The notes below the pieces were generated by a model, which did no database searches, was not told where the DNA came from, and saw only the letters and a list, made by a program, of their open reading frames with translations. 34,875 nucleotides of DNA. It comes from Pleurocapsa sp. MO_226.B13 (GTDB lineage Bacteria; Cyanobacteriota; Cyanobacteriia; Cyanobacteriales; Xenococcaceae). Positions 26,542-34,038 of the stretch are shown here, in pieces. The stretch's first letter is position 1, and each line of letters starts with the position of its first letter. The DNA lies in the NCBI GenBank assembly GCA_030064795.1, contig JASJEI010000101.1, positions 1 through 34,875 on the forward strand. Reading direction: 5' to 3'. Made by a program: the position numbers and the translations under genes.

Positions 26542-28221
26542 ATGTCACAAAATCTCCAAAACCATACCGAAAAATGGTGGCAAACTGGTGTAATTTATCA
26601 AATATATCCCCTAACTTTTGCTGATGCGAATAGGGATGGTGTGGGAGATTTACAAGGAATTATTAAAAAACTAGACTATCTTAATGATGGCGATCCCCAG
26701 AGTGAAACTTCTTTAGGAATTGATGCGATCTGGCTATCACCGATTAATCAATCGCCGATGATTGATAATGGTTATGATGTCAGTGATTATTATGATATTA
26801 GCGATACATTTGGTACATTAGAAGATTTTGAAATCCTCTTAGCCGAATCCCACAAGCGAGGTATTAAAGTAATTCTCGATTTAGTCATTAATCACACCTC
26901 TAATCAACATAGTTGGTTTATTGAATCTAGTTCTAGTAAAGATAATCCTAAGAGTGATTGGTATCATTGGCAAGACCCCGCACCCGATGGCGGAGTTCCT
27001 AATAATTGGCTATCTTACTTTGGTGGAACTGGTTGGACGTTCAATCAAGCCAGACAACAATATTATTACCATACTTTTAATAAGAATCAACCCGATATAA
27101 ATTGGCGCAACCCCGAAGTTAAAAAAGCTATTTTTCAGATGATTAGGTTTTGGCTAGATAAAGGGGTTGATGGTTTTCGTTTAGATGCTTCTAGTGTCTA
27201 TAGTAAGGATAAATATTATCGATATAATCCAGTTAAGTTTGGTGCAACCGACAAAAATAATTACCATAATCAGCACCACTTATATGACAAGAACTTGCCC
27301 GAAAATCACCAACTTATTCTAGAAATTAGAAAAATTATTGATGAATATAGCGATCGCGTTTTAATTGGAGAGACTTTTATTGATAATCGGCTTTATGACT
27401 CGACTATTTTTTATGGTGTCAATAATGATGAATTGCATCTAGCATTTACTTTTGAATTTCCACTCAGTCCTTGGTATCCTGGCTATTTACAGCGAGAAAT
27501 TTTTAAAAAAGAGCTAATTATACCCAAACAAGCATGGCCAACTTACTTTTTAGATAATCACGATATTCCCAGACATTTATCGCGTTGGATTGAATGTAGT
27601 TTGTGTACGAATCCGTTAGGAATTGCTCAAGCAGCCGCCGCGATTTTACTAACAGTAAAAGGAACTCCAGTTCTTTACTACGGTCAAGAAATTGGCATGG
27701 TCGATAATCTGGATATTCCAACCGAAAAAATTCAAGATAAGGCGGTAGTTAAAACTGAAACTGGTGAGTTACCGCCACCACGAGACGGGGCGCGTACTCC
27801 GATGCAATGGGATGATTCGGTTAATGCTGGATTTAGCTTTGGTAAGGATGTTGAACCTTGGCTTCCAGTACATCAAAATTATCCAGAAGTTAATGTAGAG
27901 CGAGAATTAAAAGAGTCCGACTCAATCTTAAATTTTTATCGACAGTTAATTAAGGCGAGAAAAAACAATGAAGCTTTACGTATTGGTAACTGGCGAACTC
28001 TAATTCATTATCCTTACGAACATTTAGCTTATGTGAGAGAAACTAACGCGGAACGAGTTTTGATTTTAATTAATTTTTCCTATGAAAAAGATTTAACCAT
28101 AGACGAACATATTTCACAAGACAATTGGCAAGTCTTAGTTTCTAATATTAGGGAAACTAATAAAATAATAGATTTACCTAAAACCCTAGAAGCTTTTGAA
28201 GTATCGGTATTAAGAAAATAA
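26542..28221 (+). CDS. GH13 alpha-glucosidase / oligo-1,6-glucosidase
   Basis: 559 residues. The N-terminal WWQTGVIYQIYPLTFADANRDGVGDLQGI is the opening of the GH13 oligo-1,6-glucosidase/trehalose-synthase clan. Region I is DLVINHTS. Catalytic residues: nucleophile Asp215 in GFRLDASS, acid/base Glu277 in IGETF, and stabiliser Asp341 in LDNHD. The calcium or structural loop near DANRDGVGD is intact. No signal peptide, so it is a cytoplasmic enzyme hydrolysing alpha-glucosidic bonds of maltose, isomaltose or similar sugars. The H-x-YD-x-x-x-PE-x-H segment (about 251-261) is common in broad alpha-glucosidases. Exact substrate unknown. Confidence 0.9.
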   Translation: MSQNLQNHTEKWWQTGVIYQIYPLTFADANRDGVGDLQGIIKKLDYLNDGDPQSETSLGIDAIWLSPINQSPMIDNGYDVSDYYDISDTFGTLEDFEILLAESHKRGIKVILDLVINHTSNQHSWFIESSSSKDNPKSDWYHWQDPAPDGGVPNNWLSYFGGTGWTFNQARQQYYYHTFNKNQPDINWRNPEVKKAIFQMIRFWLDKGVDGFRLDASSVYSKDKYYRYNPVKFGATDKNNYHNQHHLYDKNLPENHQLILEIRKIIDEYSDRVLIGETFIDNRLYDSTIFYGVNNDELHLAFTFEFPLSPWYPGYLQREIFKKELIIPKQAWPTYFLDNHDIPRHLSRWIECSLCTNPLGIAQAAAAILLTVKGTPVLYYGQEIGMVDNLDIPTEKIQDKAVVKTETGELPPPRDGARTPMQWDDSVNAGFSFGKDVEPWLPVHQNYPEVNVERELKESDSILNFYRQLIKARKNNEALRIGNWRTLIHYPYEHLAYVRETNAERVLILINFSYEKDLTIDEHISQDNWQVLVSNIRETNKIIDLPKTLEAFEVSVLRK

Positions 28222-28244
28222 GAATCTTCAGAACCAGAATTTGA

Positions 28245-28290
28245 TCTTGGCGATCGCAGTAAACTAAAAATTTAGGTGCGATCGCCAAGA
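28245..28290. terminator. HIP1-containing hairpin between convergent genes
   Basis: TCTTGGCGATCGCA (28245-28258) and TGCGATCGCCAAGA (28277-28290) are perfectly complementary 14-base arms around 18 bases. It lies 24 bases after the GH13 stop and 84 bases beyond the HlyD stop on the other strand, suiting a bidirectional terminator, although no U-run follows either arm. Confidence 0.55.
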
Positions 28291-28373
28291 AACACGCTTC
28301 ATGAAGGCAGGAGAGATTGTACCCAGTAACAGAAGCTTGAAAAATGGATGAATCCGACAGAGACTTGAGTCCA

Positions 28374-30359
28374 TTATAAGTTTGTGAGTAGTCTGGCTTT
28401 TCTCAGTAGAAATTTAAGTAATGTTTCTTCTTTGGCAATTATATAGGCTCTACCTTCCATACCCACTTGAAGCGCACACTTGTTTTTACCTTGACTTAAA
28501 GTAAGATGTTTTGGTTCAACCTCGATCTTATAAGCAGCTGGTAAGGTTTGACGGAGATTAGCTCCATTAGAATTACTTTCTAGGGAAATTGCATCAGGCG
28601 AAATCTTGTTAACTACTCCTTTGAGAGTGCCATAATCTGGATAGGGACAGGCAGATATTCTAACCTGTGCCTTTTGACCCATTTTAACGGAACTAATATC
28701 ATTAGATGATACTAGAGCTTCAAGTGCCAAAGAGGATTCATCAGGGGCAATTCGGGCAATTTCGCTACCTGGTTGGACTGTCTGACTAGGATTTCGCAAA
28801 GAAAGTTGAAACAAAACACCATTGTCTGGGGCTTTAATTACAGTTTGCTCTATATCTTTATCTATTTGTTTTAATTCGCGAAGATCTCTGGCTAACTGTT
28901 GTTCTAATTCAATTCGTTGCTGAATCATGGCTTCTTGTTCTCGGTATAAAGCAGCAGCAGCAGCTTCACCACTAGCTCTTTCTTGAGCAATTCTTTGAGT
29001 GGCGATCGCCACTTCACCACCATTAGGATTGAGTGCAGCTCGAACATTGTTTAATCGTGCTTTAGCAGCTGCCACTGCTTGTTTTTGTCTGGCTATGCCC
29101 CGTTTTTGTTGTTCTACGGTGGCTTTTTGGGCTGCTACTTGCTGTTGCTGTTGCTCTACTTCTAGTTGGGCTTCTTCTAATTGATTTTGAGATAAAGCTC
29201 CTGTAGCAGAAATTATTTGATAACGATCGCGTCTAGATCTAGCTGATGCGAGAACAGCTTGATTAGATTTTAAGTTAGCTTGGGCTGAAATTAATTCAGC
29301 TTGAGCCTGTTGCCATTCTTCTTCGGCTAATTTAACATTGGCTTCGGCTTCTGCTACTTCAGCTTGGCTAGTAATCTGTCGATCTTGGTATTCTCTTCGA
29401 CTACGACTAAGTTCGACAGTAGCTACTTCAATTGCTCTTTGAGTACGATCTTTTTCTGCTTGTATTTGACGTTCAAGGGTGCGAATTTGGGCATTGATTT
29501 GTCCTAATTGTAATTTTGACTGTTGAATTTGACTTTGTCGTTGACTTTTTTCTGTTTCCAGGCGAGAGCTATCGATAGTGGCAATAATATCTCCCCGTTT
29601 AATTGGTTGATTTTCTTCTACATTAATTTCAACAACTGTACCTTCAGTTTTGGCCTCGACTATTCTTAATTCCCCCGTCGGGCGAACTTTAGCCTCGGCT
29701 TTCACCGTAACTTTGTAGGGAGTAAAGGCAGAAAGGGCGATCGCAATTCCTACTGAACCGACTAAAAACAGCCCTCCTAGTCTCGTCCAAGGACTAATTG
29801 CGGGCATAAAATCATTTTCATCTACTTGGGTTAAGATGTTCTGCCTGGGTTGATGATTTAGCGTATCGGTTTGACTCTGAGGAACTAGAGCAGTATTATT
29901 GGCATTTTCTGTCAAAGATTCTTCTAAATTAGGCTTGACTTCAGCTCGTATCAGATCGGAAGGAAAATTCTTTTGCTCGTTGCCATTTATCAAAATAGTA
30001 TCGGCATTGTCGGTTTTATATCCTGACGCTTCTAGACTACTGATAATATCTTGGTAATTAGTAATTCTTTCCTCTTCTCTACCTGCCATTATTTGGATAT
30101 AACGAAACAGAGTCCAGAATGTTACGTGAATCAGAAAAGGATCTAATTCTTCAACCAGTTTTTGAGCAATTTTGTCTGGAGTATAACCACACAGTAAACC
30201 TCGCAGACAAACTTTTTCTAAGTCAGTTAATGGTTGTTGCTGTTGTTGAATTTTGATGGTTTCAATACGATTATAAAGTTGTTTTAGATGCAAATTATTA
30301 TTAGCTTCAACGAAAAGTTCCTGGTGTTCGCTGATAGTAATTTTGGTATCATTATTCAT
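28374..30359 (-). CDS. HlyD-family export adaptor with an extra cytoplasmic N-terminal domain
   Basis: 661 residues. Membrane fusion protein partner of the ABC exporter encoded immediately upstream (3-base gap). One transmembrane helix (about 193-213) is followed by a biotinyl/lipoyl-like half (VEAKTEGTVVEINVEENQ), a long coiled coil (about 265-500) rich in Gln, Ala and Glu, the second lipoyl half (IKAPDNGVLFQLSL) and a beta-barrel region. It would bridge the inner-membrane exporter to an outer-membrane channel. Unusual for the family, about 190 residues precede the helix: a domain with LTDLEKVCLRGLLCGYTPDKIAQKL, resembling a helix-turn-helix, then a low-complexity linker. That domain type is not one I can name. 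Confidence 0.9.
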   Translation of the reverse strand: MNNDTKITISEHQELFVEANNNLHLKQLYNRIETIKIQQQQQPLTDLEKVCLRGLLCGYTPDKIAQKLVEELDPFLIHVTFWTLFRYIQIMAGREEERITNYQDIISSLEASGYKTDNADTILINGNEQKNFPSDLIRAEVKPNLEESLTENANNTALVPQSQTDTLNHQPRQNILTQVDENDFMPAISPWTRLGGLFLVGSVGIAIALSAFTPYKVTVKAEAKVRPTGELRIVEAKTEGTVVEINVEENQPIKRGDIIATIDSSRLETEKSQRQSQIQQSKLQLGQINAQIRTLERQIQAEKDRTQRAIEVATVELSRSRREYQDRQITSQAEVAEAEANVKLAEEEWQQAQAELISAQANLKSNQAVLASARSRRDRYQIISATGALSQNQLEEAQLEVEQQQQQVAAQKATVEQQKRGIARQKQAVAAAKARLNNVRAALNPNGGEVAIATQRIAQERASGEAAAAALYREQEAMIQQRIELEQQLARDLRELKQIDKDIEQTVIKAPDNGVLFQLSLRNPSQTVQPGSEIARIAPDESSLALEALVSSNDISSVKMGQKAQVRISACPYPDYGTLKGVVNKISPDAISLESNSNGANLRQTLPAAYKIEVEPKHLTLSQGKNKCALQVGMEGRAYIIAKEETLLKFLLRKARLLTNL

Positions 30360-30362
30360 GAG

Positions 30363-32510
30363 TTATACCACCAAAAATTCTCGATGTTCTCCAGCTTGAT
30401 AATTCAACTCTTGGCGATCTCCCTGTAGCTTTACTTTCCCCTCTTCCAGCATCACAATCCAATCGGCTTTACTAATTACAGGAGGGCGGTGACTAATGAT
30501 AATAGTGGTTTTATGACGACGAGAAGCTAACAGATTTTGTAATACTTCTGCTTCACTAATGGGGTCGAGCGCGCCAGTAGATTCATCTAAAATTAACACT
30601 GGGGGATGATTAACGATCGCTCTTGCCAGTGCCAATCTTTGTCTTTGTCCCCCAGAAAGATTAGAGCCGAATTCACCTAAGATGGTGAGATATTTATCGG
30701 GTAGTTTACTAATATATTCGTCTGCACCTGTAATCTGACAGGCTGCTACTATTTGTTCAAAATCAAGATCGGGATTACCCAAGCGGAAATTTTCGATAAT
30801 CGAACGACTCCAAAAGTGAGCTTCTTGGGGAACTAATACTACTTGTTGTCTGAGACAATCTAAAGCTAAATCTTGTTGATTATAGGCACCAAAACAAATG
30901 TTACCTGACTGGGGGAGATATAAACCACCAATTAATTTAGCCAAACTGCTTTTACCACAACCAGATTTACCAATTAAAGCCGTTACTTTTCCTCCAGGGA
31001 TAGTTAAATTAAAATCTTCTAATAAATCTACTCTTCCTGTATGATGAAAGTTGAGATGGGTGCAAACAATATCTGTATTTCCTTGGATTTTTGCCCAAGG
31101 CTTTTTGATATTTTCTTTAGTTTCAGGAGTTGCCTGAATTACTTCTGTTAAGCGACGAGTAGCAGTTTTAGCACGGGCAAATTCATCGACAAAATCAACA
31201 GTAGTACTAATAAAATTATTAAAATTACTATTCATACTATTAAATGCCAACAACATCCCGATGCTTAAATATTGGTCGATCACTAAGTTGCTCCCAAACC
31301 ATAGCAGGGCTATACTACCGACACTAGCAACAAAATTAGAAAAAATACCATTAATATAACTAATTTGAATTGTCTTAAAAGTAAAATTAGCCAGACGACT
31401 GTAGCGGTTTTGAAATTCCTCCCAAAATTGTGGAGCAGCAGTAGTGGTTTTAACTGTAATCGCTCCTTTAAAAGTTTCTACTAATATTCCCTGATTCTCT
31501 GCCGACAAAGCCATAGTTTGTCGAATTTTTTGTTGCAGTGTGGGCATAAAAATCAGGGTAGAGATAGTCATTAGTGCAGCTATTATCAAAGCAATTACAC
31601 TTAGCTTAGGACTATAGAAAAACATGAATCCTAAAGAAACAAGAGCCACAAAAAACTGACTGGGCAAACGCACTACAGCTTGAGCAATTAATTGATTTAT
31701 TTCTTGAATATCTTCCAGACGACTGACAATTTCTCCACTACGACGGGTTTCATAATAAGTTAGGGGTAAACGTAAAATTTGCCTACCAAATTCAAAGACC
31801 AAACCCAATTTTATTCGTTGAGCAAAGTGAGCGATTAGACTAGACTGAACTAACTGTAAACTACTCCTTACCAGATACATGATGATTACTGCGATCGCGA
31901 CTCTGGTAAGTAGCTGAGTATCTCCCCGCACCAAAACATCATCAGTTAATATCTGCAATAAAAAGGGAGAGGCTAAGGAAAGTAATCCTAGAACACAGTT
32001 GATTAATAAAGTCTGTCCTAAAATTCCTTTATAGGGCAAAACTCGCCTTAGAAAATGACTAAATCCACCAATTTTATCGCGATCGTCAGGTTGTTCTATA
32101 AATCTGATTGGGTCAGGTTCGAGTAATAACATTACTCCATCCGTCCAACCATCTAAAAATGTCTTTTTATCTAAAAATCTAACTCCTAAACCAGGATCTG
32201 CAACTACATATTTATGACCTTTTTTGCCATATAAAACTACCCAATGATAGCCCTTCCAATGAATAATTGCTGGAAGAGGGATAATATTCTTGGTGACAGT
32301 TTCTAACGGAGCTTTAATTGCCCTGGTGTAAAAACCAAGAGCTTCTGCACCTTGTTTTAATCCTAAAAGAGTTGTGCCTTGTTGTCCCGTTCCTACAAAT
32401 TCTCGACAACGACTAATAGTAAAAGTTTTACCGTAATGTTTGCTAATAGAAGCCAGGCTGGCAGCACCACAATCTTCTTCGCTATATTGTTTAACAAGTT
32501 GGTATTTCAT
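30363..32510 (-). CDS. Peptidase-containing ABC exporter (C39 domain, bacteriocin/RiPP type)
   Basis: 715 residues in three parts. The N-terminal C39 peptidase domain has Gln8, Cys14 (EEDCGAAS), His89 (KGYHWVVLYG) and Asp105 (ADPGLG), the full catalytic set of double-glycine leader peptidases. A six-helix transmembrane domain follows (about 155-450). The nucleotide-binding domain has Walker A GKSGCGKSS (514-522), signature LSGGQ (618-622), Walker B ILILDE-type VLILDEST and the H-loop SHRPP. It removes the leader of the peptide encoded upstream and exports the product. The start lies inside the end of the upstream gene (20-base overlap), with GGAAG as ribosome binding site, so translation is probably coupled. 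Confidence 0.95.
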   Translation of the reverse strand: MKYQLVKQYSEEDCGAASLASISKHYGKTFTISRCREFVGTGQQGTTLLGLKQGAEALGFYTRAIKAPLETVTKNIIPLPAIIHWKGYHWVVLYGKKGHKYVVADPGLGVRFLDKKTFLDGWTDGVMLLLEPDPIRFIEQPDDRDKIGGFSHFLRRVLPYKGILGQTLLINCVLGLLSLASPFLLQILTDDVLVRGDTQLLTRVAIAVIIMYLVRSSLQLVQSSLIAHFAQRIKLGLVFEFGRQILRLPLTYYETRRSGEIVSRLEDIQEINQLIAQAVVRLPSQFFVALVSLGFMFFYSPKLSVIALIIAALMTISTLIFMPTLQQKIRQTMALSAENQGILVETFKGAITVKTTTAAPQFWEEFQNRYSRLANFTFKTIQISYINGIFSNFVASVGSIALLWFGSNLVIDQYLSIGMLLAFNSMNSNFNNFISTTVDFVDEFARAKTATRRLTEVIQATPETKENIKKPWAKIQGNTDIVCTHLNFHHTGRVDLLEDFNLTIPGGKVTALIGKSGCGKSSLAKLIGGLYLPQSGNICFGAYNQQDLALDCLRQQVVLVPQEAHFWSRSIIENFRLGNPDLDFEQIVAACQITGADEYISKLPDKYLTILGEFGSNLSGGQRQRLALARAIVNHPPVLILDESTGALDPISEAEVLQNLLASRRHKTTIIISHRPPVISKADWIVMLEEGKVKLQGDRQELNYQAGEHREFLVV

Positions 32511-33363
32511 GGTTTATATCTTCCATACCAATTTTTCTATATGCATAATCATATTTTGGACAATAAAAATTATCTATTGTCTTCATTTGATTTAAAATTC
32601 TTTTCAATCCTTCAAAACCATTTTGTATTCGCAAAAAATCAGCATAATTTTCACCAAAGCCCTGAGTAATATTTCCTGTCCTTAGATTATTTTCTTTAAT
32701 GACATTAATGATATCAAAGCATAATTGACTTAATTCCTTTTTGAAGCAACATGAATGAAAATGTAGTTTAATAGTAGGGAAAGAAGGATGAGGATTTGAG
32801 TTTGTGAAAATTTTACTCACTTCTATACGTTTTGGCTCGATTGGATATTCTGTTAATTTTGCAACTATCAAGCTCAAAGCATATTCTAATTCATCTTGAG
32901 AAATTGCCAATCCAATTTCCCATTCATTTAGTAATTCTTCAGGAAGAGAGTTGGATAATTCAACAAAGTATTTTTGCTTATTTTTTTTGATAATTTGTGA
33001 TTCATTAATTATCTCATCCAATTTAATAAATAACTTCCAGGTTAAAAAATAGCGACCTTGTTCAATCAGATTATTCCAATGATATAAAATGCTTTTTATT
33101 GTTTTTAAAGCTTCAGGATTAAAATTATTTATATTTAAATGTGAATAGTAATCATAAACTCTTACGATTAAGCAGTTTAAAGGCTTGTATAGTTCTCCCA
33201 GTTGATTTTTTAAAAGAAATTCTTGTTTTCCATGGAAAAAAATAAATGAATAATTATTTGGTACTGGTTCACTATATTTGTCTTGAACTTCTAACAGATT
33301 ATAAACTCTTTTCTGTAATGAATCATTTACTCGTTTTAGATTTTCTTTTGTATTAAATTTCAT
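32491..33363 (-). CDS. Unrecognised protein in a RiPP locus
   Basis: 290 residues; I do not recognise a family. It is soluble and rich in Asn, Ile, Lys and Leu, and more A+T-rich than the window's housekeeping genes. Visible features are an N-terminal helix-rich region, and a segment IVAKLTEYPIEPKRIEVSKIF followed by KLHFHSCCFKKELSQLCF (about 199-216) with His201, His203 and a Cys-Cys pair. A C-terminal stretch contains RTGNITQGFGENYADFLRIQ (about 228-247). It lies between the precursor gene and the exporter and overlaps the latter by 20 bases, so it belongs to the same operon. Possible roles are a second maturation enzyme, a leader-binding partner or immunity; none is shown. Confidence 0.8.
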   Translation of the reverse strand: MKFNTKENLKRVNDSLQKRVYNLLEVQDKYSEPVPNNYSFIFFHGKQEFLLKNQLGELYKPLNCLIVRVYDYYSHLNINNFNPEALKTIKSILYHWNNLIEQGRYFLTWKLFIKLDEIINESQIIKKNKQKYFVELSNSLPEELLNEWEIGLAISQDELEYALSLIVAKLTEYPIEPKRIEVSKIFTNSNPHPSFPTIKLHFHSCCFKKELSQLCFDIINVIKENNLRTGNITQGFGENYADFLRIQNGFEGLKRILNQMKTIDNFYCPKYDYAYRKIGMEDINHEIPTC

Positions 33364-33509
33364 ATGTTTAGTTGAATATTTTTTTCTAAAATTTTTAAAA
33401 GAATCAACCTTAAAGATGAAAACTAAATTTTTACGTGATTGCGCGATCTATCTTTCATGGAATAATTCTTTCTTGAAATGAGTGATGAATGTAATTAATT
33501 TTCTAGAAT

Positions 33510-33533
33510 CCCATCCCAGATAGCTGGGATGGG
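33510..33533. other. Perfect 9-bp stem-loop after the precursor gene
   Basis: CCCATCCCA (33510-33518) and TGGGATGGG (33525-33533) pair perfectly around six bases. It is G+C-rich in a very A+T-rich spacer, 94 bases past the precursor stop. There is no U-run, so a stabilising or partial-termination role that lets the precursor mRNA accumulate is plausible. Confidence 0.6.
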
Positions 33534-33626
33534 TAAAGCCAAGGTTGTTAGACAAGACAGAAGGTTGTCATATTAGCTTGCAAAAGCCTTCATGTTCATT
33601 TACCTGAGCTTTGAGTGAGCCTAAAT

Positions 33627-33860
33627 CTAAAGATTTAGCTTGTCGATCTGATCGTCTTGGTTAGTGGATTGAACATCGAAAGAAGAAGTCAATTGTCTAG
33701 ATTTAGGTGGATGATAAACAATATGATTACCTTTACATTCACAACCTCCACCTGCTATTGCTTCTAAGCTTTCAAGATCTAGATCTAGATCAATAATCTC
33801 GTTTAGAGGCTCAATTTCATTTATTTTGTTCTTTACAATTTCATGGTTTTGTTTTTTCAT
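33627..33860 (-). CDS. RiPP precursor peptide with double-glycine leader
   Basis: 77 residues. The leader ends L27, L29, L32, I35, G37-G38 (LESLEAIAGG), matching the double-glycine pattern with hydrophobic residues at -12, -7 and -4. Cleavage after G38 leaves a 39-residue core beginning GCECKGNHIVYHPPKS, with Cys40, Cys42, His46, Tyr49, His50 and two prolines. The C-terminal half is hydrophilic (QSTNQDDQIDKLNL) and may be unmodified or removed. A strong ribosome binding site, AAGGAG, sits eight bases before the ATG. The neighbours are a radical SAM-SPASM enzyme upstream and a C39 exporter downstream, so the peptide is almost certainly post-translationally modified and exported. The product class is unknown. 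Confidence 0.88.
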   Translation of the reverse strand: MKKQNHEIVKNKINEIEPLNEIIDLDLDLESLEAIAGGGCECKGNHIVYHPPKSRQLTSSFDVQSTNQDDQIDKLNL

Positions 33861-33885
33861 GATTTGTCTCCTTGTTGTTCAGTGA

Positions 33886-33972
33886 TTATATTTTTGAGAA
33901 AAAAATTGAGCTACGTTGAATGTCGGAGGAATTGACAAAAACAATCTGAGGGGGAGGATCTTTATTATTCAT
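33886..33972 (-). CDS. Possible 28-residue peptide, doubtful
   Basis: An ATG frame between the radical SAM gene and the precursor encodes MNNKDPPPQIVFVNSSDIQR and a hydrophobic end. It has no clear ribosome binding site and no double-glycine leader. It could be a chance frame; it is listed because short peptides are expected in such loci. Confidence 0.2.
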   Translation of the reverse strand: MNNKDPPPQIVFVNSSDIQRSSIFFSKI

Positions 33973-34038
33973 CTTGAGTTGTTTTCAAATAACATTGGCA
34001 AAAATGAAGAGACATAATTATCTTGGATAAATTGATTT

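Noticed and set aside
28999..29184. Cys/Ala-rich plus-strand frame that looks like a Cys-rich peptide
   Set aside because: Antisense of the Gln/Ala coiled coil of the HlyD adaptor; Gln codons reversed read as Cys-type codons.
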